Shown: positions 7,558-16,052, counted from the first letter of the stretch. The stretch is DNA of 54,788 nt from Halobium salinum (GCF_026586625.1 NZ_JAODIW010000006.1:320161-374948); one strand, 5' to 3'. Made by a program: numbers and translations. Notes: a model not told the origin generated them from the letters alone.

Positions 7558-8832
7558 TCAGACGCCCGTGTCGCTGGTGGCCCCGGGGTCGGGGTCGGCT
7601 CCGCCGGCCTCGCTGGCCCCGCCGGCGTCGCCGTTCGTACTTTCGCCACCCTCGCCCGGCGGGTCCTCGGCGGGGTCGTGGCCGGGGAGCGAGATGAGGT
7701 TCTCCCGCCCGATGCGGAGCTTGTTGACACGCTCGTCGTCGGCCATCGCGGAGAGGAGCTGTGAGACCTTCGCGTCGGACCAGCCGGTCTCCTCGACGAT
7801 GGCGGCCTGCCGCATCCGCCCGCCGTTACGTTCGAGCAGGTACTCGACGCGCTCCTCGTCCGACAGCAGGGAGAGGTCGAAGTCGTCCTGCTGGACGGAC
7901 TCGACGGCGGTCCCCCCGGAGCCACCGTCACCGGTACCGCCGCCCGGCGACTGGTCGTCGCCGTCCCGGTCGACGAACAGGTAGGCGGCGGCGACGAGGG
8001 CGGCGAGCGCGAGTCCGCCACCGCCGACGACCAGCGGGTCGAGCGGACCGAAGAGGTCAGAACCGGGCGGGTCGGTCGTCGGCCCGCCGGACCCACCGGC
8101 CTCCGGTGCGAACGCGAACCAGACGCCGCGCTCGAACTCCCGGGCGTCGTCGATGACCTGCCGGTCGCCGCGGGTCTCCGAGGAGACGGTGCTCCGGGTG
8201 ATGTCGTACCCCTCGGGTGTGACGAACACGAGTTGCTGGTCGGCCGAGAGCGACGGGAACCACAGCCCGCCACCGGGGGCCGCGAAGGCGTCGCCGACGC
8301 GGAGCCGACCCTCCTCGCCCGTCGCGGCGAAGTTCGACCACTCGAAGGACATCGAGAGTACGCCGACCTTCTCGTACTCGTCGGCGGCGTCGGGGCTCCC
8401 GTCGAGCACCTCGCCGCGGTAGCTGACGTTCGTGACGTTCATCTCGCGGCCGGTGGCCTGCGAGGCCAGGTCGGCGTAGTTTCGGAACAGACGCTCGTCG
8501 GCGCTCGCGTTCCCTTCGGTCGTCCGGCGCTCGTCGACGAGCTCCCTGAACGCTCGCGTGTCGTTCTCGCTCTCGAGCAGGTACCGGGTCTTGACCGTCC
8601 ACGTGGCGCTCGCGTCGGGGTGGACTTCCACGACGAGCACCGTCTTGACGCTCTCGTTGACCCGTTCCTCGGCGTCGACTTGCGCGGGTGTTCCGGGGCC
8701 GGCCGGCCCGGCGCCGGCGGACGCGGCGCCGGACGTGCTGCTGGAGGGAACGCCGACCGCCACACCGACCGCTGGGGCCGAGAGCCCGACCACGGTCGCG
8801 AGGAGGACGAACGCGAGGACGGCACGCCGCAT
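7558..8832 (-). CDS. Membrane-anchored winged-helix protein with DUF4897-like exported domain
   Basis: A 424-residue protein with a signal peptide (residues 1-27), an exported beta-rich domain (about 35-255), one membrane span (about 264-284, LALAALVAAAYLFVDR), a short linker, and a C-terminal winged helix-turn-helix (about 315-380: LSDEERVEYLLERNGG, IVEETGWSDAKVSQLL). The exported domain resembles those that haloarchaeal databases class as DUF4897/DUF7345, and the HTH resembles DUF7343. The architecture (sensor outside, DNA-binding domain inside) suggests a one-component membrane regulator. The ATG is chosen because it directly precedes the signal peptide, and the longer frame is Arg/Gly-rich noise. 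It is divergent from the secreted protein gene at 9004 with a 171-nt shared control region. Confidence 0.82.
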   Translation of the reverse strand: MRRAVLAFVLLATVVGLSAPAVGVAVGVPSSSTSGAASAGAGPAGPGTPAQVDAEERVNESVKTVLVVEVHPDASATWTVKTRYLLESENDTRAFRELVDERRTTEGNASADERLFRNYADLASQATGREMNVTNVSYRGEVLDGSPDAADEYEKVGVLSMSFEWSNFAATGEEGRLRVGDAFAAPGGGLWFPSLSADQQLVFVTPEGYDITRSTVSSETRGDRQVIDDAREFERGVWFAFAPEAGGSGGPTTDPPGSDLFGPLDPLVVGGGGLALAALVAAAYLFVDRDGDDQSPGGGTGDGGSGGTAVESVQQDDFDLSLLSDEERVEYLLERNGGRMRQAAIVEETGWSDAKVSQLLSAMADDERVNKLRIGRENLISLPGHDPAEDPPGEGGESTNGDAGGASEAGGADPDPGATSDTGV

Positions 8833-9003
8833 ACGTTTCGCCCCTAACGTCGGGGCGTGAAAACGCTTTCCATGGGAGCGACCGGCTACAGCCGGTCTCT
8901 CGGGCGGTCTGCGGACGCTTCGTCGCCCGATGTCGACCTCTTCCGTCGGACGTACACGGGGATGGGGTTCAATATTTATGCGAGGAGTGGATACCCCTGG
9001 TCG
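8833..9003. promoter_or_regulatory. Divergent promoter region
   Basis: This gap separates two oppositely oriented starts. On the plus strand AATATTTATG (8971-8980) is a clear TATA box about 29 nt before the ATG at 9004. On the minus strand only a weaker GCGTTTTC element (about 8860) precedes the ATG at 8832. Because one flanking gene encodes a membrane-tethered HTH protein, this is a natural place for its binding site. No obvious palindrome was found. Confidence 0.55.
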
Positions 9004-10581
9004 ATGAAGCCGCTCCCGGCCCTCCTCGCGGTCGCCCTCCTGCTCGCCTCGGTCGCCGGCGTGGCCGTTCCTGCGTCCGGTGGCGAATCCGACGTGTCGG
9101 TGGCGCCGTCGACCGAGACGGCGGTCGGCTCCGACGCCGAATCCTTCGCCGACACCGGCCACCCGGTCGACGCGCCGCGAGCGGCTCTCACGACGCTCGA
9201 ACAGTCCGAGGCGTTCACCAACGTTCTCACCGTCGGCGAGCCACGGCGGGCGAACGCCACTCGGTCGAAGTCGAACCTCAGCGCCGCGCTGTCGCTCCGA
9301 GCCGAGGGGCTCGAGTCGGAGCTCGACCGTCGGAGCGTTCGCGAGAAGCTCGCCCGGATGAACGACACGGACCGGAAACAGCGGTACATTCGCCACGCCA
9401 TCGTCGAACTCGAGATTCGTTCCGAGGAGCTCCGCGCGGAGGAGCAGGCAGCCTACCGTCTCCACAACGAGGAGCGAATCTCGACCCGCCAACTACTGGT
9501 CCGCCTCGCCCGCGTCGACCGGCGCGCCGAGCGACTCTCGAAGAACGCGACGATGTTCGCGGCGGCCGCCGAGGACGTGGAGGGGCTGAGCGTGAACAGC
9601 GAGATCGGCGTCCTCCGGCTGGAGCTTCGGACCCTCCGCGGGCCGGTGCGTGACCGTGTCGACCAGGCGCTCCGCGGGGACGCCCCGCCGACGCGGGTGT
9701 ACGCTCAGACGGCCGACGACGGGGTCGTCCTCGCCGCGGTCGTCGACGGCGAGTACGTCCGTGAGGTGTACGACGGCACCCGACGCGGCGGGGGCGACTC
9801 GCGCATCCCGGTCGACCGCATCGGCGAGGTCCTGCAGGACGGGTATCCGCTCATCTACGACCGAGCCAACGGGATGTTCAGTACCTTGCAGGACCAGCGT
9901 CAGGCGAGCCCCACCTTCGGCGCCGAGATGGAGTACGCGAACGGGCGGGTCCTCGCGTACATCGACCGCTCCAGCGCGAGAGTGTTCCGCGAGGTCCAGA
10001 CGGTCCAGCTCAACCAGTCGCCGCCCACCGAGCCACGGACGGTGACCCAGTCGAACCTCGAGCTCACCGTCTACCCCTCCTACTCCGGCGGACCCATGCT
10101 CGTCGAGGTCGCGGACGCCCGCACCGGCGAGCCGGTTCGGGCGAACGTCACCTTCACCACCGGCGACGGGAGCACCCGTCTCATCGGTGAGGCCGACGCC
10201 CGCGGTCGGCTCTGGGCCGTGATGCCCAACGAGAGCGTCCGCGTCCGGACCATCCACCCGAGCCGGAGCTACGAAATCGCCTCGGTGATGGTGTCACCGG
10301 CCGACCCACGGAAGGTCCGGGCCGACGACAACACCACCGCGCCGGACGAGAACGAGAGCGGCGCGGACCCCAACGCGAGCGGCGGTCCGGCGTCGACGTC
10401 GGTTGGTACGACGGCGCCGACCGCGCTCTCCCCGTCGACATCGTTGACGCCGTCGACGACAGGGTCGCTGGCGACCCGGGAGCGGTTCGCAACACGAACG
10501 TCGCCGGCGACCGCGACGGTATCCGCGGGGCGGACCGCCGCGGCGTCGTCGGCCGCGCTTCCGGCCGGCGTCACCCCCTGA
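9004..10581 (+). CDS. Secreted or surface protein with coiled-coil region and Thr/Ser-rich tail (DUF7096-like)
   Basis: A 525-residue exported protein. It has an N-terminal signal (MKPLPALLAVALLLASVAGV), a long charged helical region (about residues 80-220, rich in Arg/Glu), a beta-rich domain (about 220-450, including LTVYPSYSGGPMLVEVADAR and an FTTGDGSTR segment), and a low-complexity Ser/Thr/Ala/Pro tail (about 470-525). The tail has no clear C-terminal membrane helix or PGF sorting motif, so anchoring is uncertain. This layout resembles a haloarchaeal family catalogued as DUF7096, often beside a membrane HTH protein. Translation from the ATG at 9004 is supported by a TATA box 29 nt upstream. 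Function unknown. Confidence 0.78.
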   Translation: MKPLPALLAVALLLASVAGVAVPASGGESDVSVAPSTETAVGSDAESFADTGHPVDAPRAALTTLEQSEAFTNVLTVGEPRRANATRSKSNLSAALSLRAEGLESELDRRSVREKLARMNDTDRKQRYIRHAIVELEIRSEELRAEEQAAYRLHNEERISTRQLLVRLARVDRRAERLSKNATMFAAAAEDVEGLSVNSEIGVLRLELRTLRGPVRDRVDQALRGDAPPTRVYAQTADDGVVLAAVVDGEYVREVYDGTRRGGGDSRIPVDRIGEVLQDGYPLIYDRANGMFSTLQDQRQASPTFGAEMEYANGRVLAYIDRSSARVFREVQTVQLNQSPPTEPRTVTQSNLELTVYPSYSGGPMLVEVADARTGEPVRANVTFTTGDGSTRLIGEADARGRLWAVMPNESVRVRTIHPSRSYEIASVMVSPADPRKVRADDNTTAPDENESGADPNASGGPASTSVGTTAPTALSPSTSLTPSTTGSLATRERFATRTSPATATVSAGRTAAASSAALPAGVTP

Positions 10582-10665
10582 CCGCCACGCTGGCCCGACC
10601 GACCCCCTACAGCCCCGGCGTCCGTCCCCCGAGCCCTCTTATCCGATGACGGGGCCACCGACGCC

Positions 10666-11157
10666 GTGTTCGCTCCAGCCCCCGGGCCCCCATCCGATTC
10701 GACCCGCGCGAACGCCACGGTCGGGGTCGCGCTCCTGCTCGCGCTGACCGTCGTCACTGCGGGGAGCGTCGGCGCCGTCCTCGTCGACCGTGCGGCCTCC
10801 ACGGTGGGTGAGCCGGCGCCGACGGTGGCGCTCTCGCTCTCGGTCGAGGGGGACCGGCTGACGGTGACGCACGAGGGCGGCGCGGCGCTCGACACCCGCC
10901 GACTGCGACTCGTCGTGACGGTCGACGGCGAGCCCCTCGCCCACCAGCCGCCGGTGCCGTTCTTCTCGGCGAGGGGGTTCGCACCCGGCCCGACGGGGCC
11001 GTTCAACGTCGCCGCCGACCAGGGGTTGACGGCGGGCGAGTCGGCCGGGTTCGTCGTCGCCGGGACGAACAGTCCCGCGCTGGAGCCGGGGTCGACGGTC
11101 GAGGTGGCGATTTACCGGGAGGGGACGCCGGTCGCGACGCTGACGGCGACGGTGTGA
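10666..11157 (+). CDS. Type IV pilin-like (archaeal Pilin_N) protein
   Basis: A 163-residue protein whose N-terminus has a short polar leader, then ANATVGVALLLALTVVTAGS, the hydrophobic helix typical of archaeal type IV pilins and related adhesion pilins. The rest is a beta-rich head (VALSLSVEGDRLTVTHEGG). The start is a GTG at 10666. A CTCTTATCC TATA-like box (10636-10644) lies about 26 nt upstream, and an out-of-frame ATG at 10646 is not used. Pilin-like proteins are processed by the prepilin peptidase PibD and assembled on the surface, but no assembly genes are adjacent. It follows the secreted protein gene by 84 nt. Confidence 0.78.
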   Translation: MFAPAPGPPSDSTRANATVGVALLLALTVVTAGSVGAVLVDRAASTVGEPAPTVALSLSVEGDRLTVTHEGGAALDTRRLRLVVTVDGEPLAHQPPVPFFSARGFAPGPTGPFNVAADQGLTAGESAGFVVAGTNSPALEPGSTVEVAIYREGTPVATLTATV

Positions 11158-11240
11158 TGGGGTGTACCCGAGGTGTGACGGGTGTGACGGGTGAGAAACG
11201 CGCGGTGTCGTCGTGTACCGCTCCGGATGTCGGGTCGTCG

Positions 11241-11280
11241 TGTGTCGACCCGCTGTTTTGTGTGTCGACCCGCTGTTACT
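11241..11280. repeat. Direct repeat, 2 x 20 bp
   Basis: The unit TGTGTCGACCCGCTGTT is present twice in tandem (units 11241-11260 and 11261-11280, differing only in their last three bases). It sits in the short gap between the convergent pilin-like gene and the methyltransferase and runs into the latter's stop codon. Confidence 0.8.
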
Positions 11281-11899
11281 TCTCGGGCACGCGCGCGACG
11301 GTCGTAATGGCGCGGGGGGTGCCGGGGCGCGCCTGCTGGATGTGGTGTTCGAACTCCTCGAAGCCGGCCTCGCGGAACATCCGGTCGGCCTCCGCCTCGT
11401 CGTAGAACAGCATGATGGCGTCGGCGAGGCGCTGCATCACCTGCGAGCGGGGGTAGTCCGGACCGACGACGAGCACCTTCCCGCCCGGCTTAACGACGCG
11501 ACGGAACTCCTCGAGGGCGTCGACGGGGTTGGGCCAGTACTCGATAGAGCCCGAGGACCAGATGGCGTCGAAGCTGTCGTCGGCGAAGGGGAGCCGTTCG
11601 GCGTCGCCGCGGTGAAAGGAGACGGAGCCGTGGAGACCGAACTTGCGGATGGCCTTCTCCATCTGGTGTTCGCTCTGGTCGAGCGCGTACACGTGGTCGA
11701 CGTGGCCGAGCAACCCCTCGGTGCCGAAGCCGGTGCCCGAGCCCACGTCGAGCACGCGGTCGTCCCGGGAGAGGTCGAGCCACTCGAGGGCCTCGCCGCG
11801 CATCTCCTCGTTCCAGATGAACGGGTTGATGCGGTCGTACACCTTCGAGAGGTACTTGTAGAACAGGCGGGCCCGCGCTTTGTTCTCCAGAACTCCCAT
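11276..11899 (-). CDS. VTE3/MPBQ-MSBQ-type quinone C-methyltransferase homologue
   Basis: A 207-residue class I methyltransferase strikingly like the plant/cyanobacterial MPBQ/MSBQ methyltransferase (VTE3): FYKYLSKVYDRINPFIW, VLDVGSGTGFGTEGLLGHV, YALDQSEHQMEKAIRK, GDAERLPFADDSFD, SSGSIEYWPNPVDALEEFRR and KVLVVGPDYP follow the same order and wording. In plants the enzyme methylates a prenylated benzoquinone. In a haloarchaeon the likely substrate is a naphthoquinone or menaquinone. The start is the ATG at 11899, with TATA-like CGCTTAACC (centre about 11926) 27 nt upstream. The frame continues upstream but lacks family similarity. Function is inferred from similarity only. Confidence 0.85.
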   Translation of the reverse strand: MGVLENKARARLFYKYLSKVYDRINPFIWNEEMRGEALEWLDLSRDDRVLDVGSGTGFGTEGLLGHVDHVYALDQSEHQMEKAIRKFGLHGSVSFHRGDAERLPFADDSFDAIWSSGSIEYWPNPVDALEEFRRVVKPGGKVLVVGPDYPRSQVMQRLADAIMLFYDEAEADRMFREAGFEEFEHHIQQARPGTPRAITTVARVPEK

Positions 11900-12385
11900 T
11901 AAATGGGGGTTGGGATGGGCTCGGGTTAAGCGTGCGGATTCGTCCGTCTCGGTGTCGGGTGGCTCTTTTTTGCTGGACTGGGTTGACTCGGTAGCGACCG
12001 TTTGCTGAACCCGAGTTGTGGGGAGTGCTTCCGAAAGCCCCCGACCGCACCGCAGCCACATTCTCCCCAACCGATTCACTGGGTCGCTGCCGCTCCTCGT
12101 TTATCCCTCGCACGACGCTTGCACCGATAAACCGGCGCAAGGCGCGCGCCGAGCGGCGGGTTATCGCCGCGAGGTGCCGCGCGAGGGCTGACCGACCGAG
12201 CGAAGCGAGGGAGGGAGGCGGTTGGGGAGGATGAGGCACCGAGCGTGCGCCGCCGTCGCGCGGCGCTCGCTCTTGCGGGCCTGGTGGACATGAAAAGGGC
12301 GAGCCAGCGCGCGCCCCGGCGCGCTGGCGAGGGCTTTCGAAATTACCTTAAAGGCCCGCAACGGAACGACGGACGATTAGCCAGC
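11900..12385. promoter_or_regulatory. Divergent intergenic region upstream of the ATP synthase operon
   Basis: This 486-nt gap has no convincing gene. It holds the minus-strand promoter of the quinone methyltransferase (about 11926) and a TATA-like AATTACCTTAAAG (12341-12353) about 40 nt before atpH, implying a short leader. Just upstream is a perfect inverted repeat: GCCAGCGCGC (12303-12312), loop GCCCCG, GCGCGCTGGC (12319-12328). The 12150-12300 part is GC-rich and repetitive in look (GAGCGAAGCGAGGGAGG) and resembles the noncoding blocks often found between haloarchaeal genes. Possible additional TATA-like elements at about 12107 and 12125 are unassigned. Confidence 0.5.
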
Positions 12386-12718
12386 ATGCCGAGACCAGAG
12401 GTTCTCGACCGGATCAAGGAGGCCGAACAGGAGGCCGACCAAATCGTCGAGGAAGCCGAGAGCGACCGCGAGGAGCGCATCGCCGAGGCCCGCCGAGAGG
12501 CCGACGAGATCCGTGAAGAGGCACGACAGGAGGCCGACGAACTGGAGGAAGAGCGCCTCGAAACGGCCCGCGAGGAGATCGAGGCCCGCCGCGAGGAGAT
12601 CGTCGAAGAGGGCGAGGCCGCTCGTGAACGTCTCGTCGCGGAAGCCGAGGAGGACATGGAGGAGGCGGTCGACTACGCCCTACGCAGGTTCGAGGAGGCG
12701 GTAGATGCTCAGACCTGA
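12386..12718 (+). CDS. atpH: A-type ATP synthase subunit H (peripheral stalk)
   Basis: A 110-residue, almost entirely coiled-coil protein (RIKEAEQEADQIVEEAE, heptads throughout, very rich in Glu/Arg). It pairs with subunit E to form the peripheral stalk that holds the A3B3 head against rotation. It is the first gene of the cluster. The ATG at 12386 is chosen because the family starts at this point, and a TATA-like box lies about 40 nt upstream. Its 3' end overlaps the start of atpI by 14 nt. Some annotations call this subunit G or AhaH. Confidence 0.9.
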   Translation: MPRPEVLDRIKEAEQEADQIVEEAESDREERIAEARREADEIREEARQEADELEEERLETAREEIEARREEIVEEGEAARERLVAEAEEDMEEAVDYALRRFEEAVDAQT

Positions 12719-14924
12719 ACAGATGAGCAAGGTCTCGGTGACGGGCTCCAAGCGGGTGATGGGGGACGTCATCGAGACGGTCCACGACCTGAGACTGCTG
12801 CACGTCTCGGATTACGACGAGTCGTGGGCGGGCTTCTCCGCCGGCGACCCCATCGAGGGCGCCGAGGAGGCCTCCGACAAGCTCGTCACCGTCCGCTCGC
12901 TCGAGAGCATCCTCGACGTCGACGACGAGGACGCGGGCCCGACCCGCATCGTCACCGACGAGGCCATCGAGGAGGAACTGGAGGGGCTGCGCCACCGCGT
13001 CAACGAACTCGACGACCGGCGCGACGAGATTCGCGACCAGCTCCGCGACGTCGAGGAGCGTCTCGACGTGATGGAGCCGTTCGCGACGCTCGGCATCGAC
13101 CTCGACCTCCTGTCGGGGTATCGGACGCTCGACGTGGCCGTCGGCGAGGGGAGCCGCGACTCCGTCGAGGCCGCCCTCGAGAGCTCGGAAGACGTCGAGC
13201 AGTACCGTGTCGACTCCAGCGGCAAGGTCGTCGCCGTCTTCGCCCGGATGCGCGACGGTGCCGACGAGGGCGCCCTGGCGGACGCGCTCGTGGCCGCCGA
13301 CTTCGCGGCCATCGACGTGCCCGACGCCGAAGGGAGCCCCGAGGAGTACCGCAAGGAGCTCGAACACCAGCGCCAGCAGCTCCGCTCGAAGCTCGACAAC
13401 GTCGAGGGTGAGCTGAAGGAGGTCAAGTTGGACGCCGCGGGCTTCCTCCTCGCCGCCGAGGAGAAGCTCTCCATCGACGTTCAGAAGACCGAGGCGCCGC
13501 TGTCCTTCGCGACGACGGAGAACGCCTTCGTCGCCGAAGGCTGGGTTCCCACCGAGCGGTTCGACGAGTTCGAAGCCGCCCTCCGCGAGGACGTCGGCCA
13601 GCACGTCGACGTCGAGGAACTCCGGCGCGCCTCCTTCGGTCGCACCGGCACCCACGAGGAGACGGTCCGCGACCGACCCGAGGGCGCCGCGGCGGCCACC
13701 GACGGCGGCCACGCCGTCGACGGCGACGAGCCGCCGGTGATTCAGGACAACCCCAGCGCGGTCAAGCCGTTCGAACTGCTGGTGCAGGCGGTCAACCGGC
13801 CGAACTACCGCGAGTTCGACCCGACCATCTTCCTGTTCCTGACGTTCCCGCTGTTCTTCGGGTTCATGATCGGGGACCTCGGGTACGGGCTGCTGTACAC
13901 CGCCCTCGGGGCGTTCATGTACACGTCCTTCGACAGCGAGGCCATCAAGAGCCTCGGCGGCGTGGCGGTGTTCGCCGGCGTGTTCACGATGATATTCGGC
14001 GTGCTGTACGGCGAGTTCTTCGGTCTACACGTCCTCGGTGAAATCGTGTGGCCCTCGGGCCACCCGCCGATGGAGAAGGGGCTGTCGCCCGCGACGACCG
14101 AGTGGGCGCTGGGCTGGCTGCTCGTCAGCGTTCTCGTCGGCATCGCCCACCTGACGCTCGGCTGGGGGCTCGACTTCATCGAGAACCTCCAGTTCCACGG
14201 CCTGTGGGACGCCATCACGGAGAGCCTCTCGTGGATCATCGCGATGCTCGGCCTCTGGTATTGGATCTTCAGCGAGTCGCTCGCCGAGCAGAAGCCGGCG
14301 TTCCTCTTCGAGGTGTTCAACGGTGAGCCGTTCCCGTTCGGTTTCGAGGGGTTCCCGGCGTTCGAGCTGTTCGCGCTGCCACAGGGGCTACCGGTCGTCG
14401 GCGGGTTCCCCATCACCGTCTCACTGCTGCTCGTCTTCGTCGGCGCCGGCCTCCTGTACATGGCCAGCCCCGTCGAGGTCGTCGAAATCCTCAACGTGCT
14501 GGTGAACGCGCTGTCGTACACCCGACTGGCCGCGGTGCTGCTCGCGAAGGCGGGGATGGCGTTCACCGTCAACCTCCTCTTCTTCGGTGTGTACGTCTCC
14601 GAGGAGGAGGGCGGCGAAGCGTGGCACTTCGGGCTCACCGGGATGCCGGAGGCGCCTCCCGCGGGCGAGACCGTGATGTACCACGGGTACGAGGTCTCCG
14701 GCGTGCTCTTCCCGGGACTGGTCCACGGCGGCGTCGCCATGCTGCTCGTGGGCATCCTCGTGCTCGTGCTCGGCCACCTGCTGGTGCTCGTGCTCGGTAT
14801 CACGAGTGCCGGCCTGCAGGCCGTGCGTCTCGAGTACGTGGAGTTCTTCGGGAAGTTCTTCGAGGGCGGCGGCCGCCCGTACTCGCCGTTCGGCTACGAC
14901 CGGCAGTACACGACCGAGGACTGA
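12705..14924 (+). CDS. atpI: A-type ATP synthase subunit I (membrane stator a subunit)
   Basis: A 739-residue protein. The cytosolic N-terminal half (about 1-350) has two helical hairpins and alpha/beta lobes that contact the stalks. The C-terminal membrane half has about eight helices, starting with FLFLTFPLFFGFMIGDLGYGLL. The conserved NVLVNALSYTRLAAVLLAKAG helix carries the Arg that faces the proteolipid carboxylate and forms the ion half-channels. An acidic Ala-rich insert (EGAAAATDGGHAVDGDE, about residue 325) separates the halves. An in-frame ATG six codons in is an alternative start. It overlaps atpH and is followed by a 242-nt gap before atpK. Confidence 0.95.
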   Translation: MLRPEQMSKVSVTGSKRVMGDVIETVHDLRLLHVSDYDESWAGFSAGDPIEGAEEASDKLVTVRSLESILDVDDEDAGPTRIVTDEAIEEELEGLRHRVNELDDRRDEIRDQLRDVEERLDVMEPFATLGIDLDLLSGYRTLDVAVGEGSRDSVEAALESSEDVEQYRVDSSGKVVAVFARMRDGADEGALADALVAADFAAIDVPDAEGSPEEYRKELEHQRQQLRSKLDNVEGELKEVKLDAAGFLLAAEEKLSIDVQKTEAPLSFATTENAFVAEGWVPTERFDEFEAALREDVGQHVDVEELRRASFGRTGTHEETVRDRPEGAAAATDGGHAVDGDEPPVIQDNPSAVKPFELLVQAVNRPNYREFDPTIFLFLTFPLFFGFMIGDLGYGLLYTALGAFMYTSFDSEAIKSLGGVAVFAGVFTMIFGVLYGEFFGLHVLGEIVWPSGHPPMEKGLSPATTEWALGWLLVSVLVGIAHLTLGWGLDFIENLQFHGLWDAITESLSWIIAMLGLWYWIFSESLAEQKPAFLFEVFNGEPFPFGFEGFPAFELFALPQGLPVVGGFPITVSLLLVFVGAGLLYMASPVEVVEILNVLVNALSYTRLAAVLLAKAGMAFTVNLLFFGVYVSEEEGGEAWHFGLTGMPEAPPAGETVMYHGYEVSGVLFPGLVHGGVAMLLVGILVLVLGHLLVLVLGITSAGLQAVRLEYVEFFGKFFEGGGRPYSPFGYDRQYTTED

Positions 14925-15093
14925 CCGACTCCACCCCCCGGGCCGTTCCGTCACCGGGCCGGCCCGTGGTCTCGGCCACTCCGCGTCGGAGACGGCTCCG
15001 ACACCCGTCGCCGTGTGGTGTCACGCGGTGACGAACGACGATTCCCCGAATAGTTGCGTCTCCGCGGTCCTGGCGGTCGATTCGTTTGGGAAG

Positions 15094-15098
15094 TTTTA
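15094..15098 (+). promoter_or_regulatory. Internal promoter before atpK
   Basis: In the 242-nt gap between atpI and atpK the sequence AAGTTTTATGAAC (15091-15103) is an isolated TATA-like element. Its start site would fall near 15123, giving a leader of about 43 nt with a GGAG at 15149-15152. This is unusual among the leaderless genes here. A small palindrome GTCAC-GCG-GTGAC lies at 15020-15032. A separate promoter would allow extra transcript for the ring subunit, which is needed in about ten copies. Confidence 0.55.
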
Positions 15099-15166
15099 TG
15101 AACTCGCTACGGCACGGTTGAACTGTTCGGAGACGACAGAACACGGACGGAGAACTCAGCTAATAC

Positions 15167-15433
15167 ATGTTCGACATCGCACTCCAGTTGGCGAATGTAC
15201 TGCTTCAGGAAGGCGGCTCGGCCGCGCCGGCCATCCCCAACAAGGCGGCTGCGGCGCTCGCCGTCGGGCTCGCGGCGTTCGGTGCAGGCTACGCGGAGCG
15301 CGGTATCGGCTCCGCCGCCGTCGGCGCCGTCGCCGAGGACTCGGACCTCTTCGTGCAGGGCCTCATCCTGACGGTCCTGCCCGAGACGCTCGTGATTCTC
15401 GCGCTGGTCGTCGTCTTCCTGGTCCCGGCGTAA
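15167..15433 (+). CDS. atpK: A-type ATP synthase subunit K (c-ring proteolipid)
   Basis: An 88-residue two-helix hairpin proteolipid: helix 1 AAALAVGLAAFGAGYAERG, polar loop AVAEDSD, helix 2 LILTVLPETLVILALVVVF. Glu73 in LPET is the ion-carrying carboxylate. The N-terminal ~22 residues extend beyond a minimal c subunit and look like a hydrophobic leader. Helix 1 lacks the Gln that helps coordinate Na+ in Na+-driven V-type rings, which fits but does not prove proton coupling. It has its own promoter region and precedes atpE by 22 nt. Confidence 0.95.
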   Translation: MFDIALQLANVLLQEGGSAAPAIPNKAAAALAVGLAAFGAGYAERGIGSAAVGAVAEDSDLFVQGLILTVLPETLVILALVVVFLVPA

Positions 15434-15455
15434 ACCCCCCCACGCCTTTTCCACA

Positions 15456-16052
15456 ATGAGTCTGGATACGGTAGCCGAAGACATCAGAGACGAAGCCCGC
15501 GCGCGTGCGAACGACATCCGCGAGGAGGGCGAGCGACGTGCGGAGGAGATCGTCGCCGACGCCGAAGCGGACGCCGAGGAGATCATCGCTGAGCGCGAGC
15601 GCGAGGTCGAGCGCACGATCGAACGGGAGCGCGAACAGACGCTCTCCAGTGCGAAGCTCGAGGCCAAGCAGCAGCGCCTCGAGGCCCGCCGGGAGATGCT
15701 CCAGCGGGTCCGCGAGCAGGTCGAGTCCGAGATCGCCGACATCGACGGCGCCAAGCGGGAGAACCTGACCGAGAGCCTCCTCGAGGCGACAGTCGAGGAG
15801 TTCGGCGAGGACGCGACCGTCGAAGTGTACGGCCGCGCCGACGACGAGGAGCTCCTGACCGAGCTGCTCGCCGACTACCCGGGCTACAGCTACGCCGGCG
15901 AGTACGACTGCCTCGGCGGTCTCGTCGCGGAGAGCGACGCCTCGCGGGTCCGGGTCAACAACACGTTCGACTCCGTCCTAGAGTCGGTCTGGGACGACGA
16001 ACTGAAGGAGATCAGCGCCCGACTGTTCGACCAGGACACGCCCACACCATGA
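15456..16052 (+). CDS. atpE: A-type ATP synthase subunit E (peripheral stalk)
   Basis: A 198-residue protein with an N-terminal coiled coil (about residues 5-100, dense in Arg/Glu) that pairs with subunit H. A C-terminal alpha/beta globular domain (about 110-190, GLVAESDASRVRVNNTFDSV) binds the top of the A3B3 head. The segment GGLVAESDASRVRVNNTFDS is a family landmark. It overlaps atpC by 4 nt (ATGA), so the two are coupled in translation. Confidence 0.94.
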   Translation: MSLDTVAEDIRDEARARANDIREEGERRAEEIVADAEADAEEIIAEREREVERTIEREREQTLSSAKLEAKQQRLEARREMLQRVREQVESEIADIDGAKRENLTESLLEATVEEFGEDATVEVYGRADDEELLTELLADYPGYSYAGEYDCLGGLVAESDASRVRVNNTFDSVLESVWDDELKEISARLFDQDTPTP

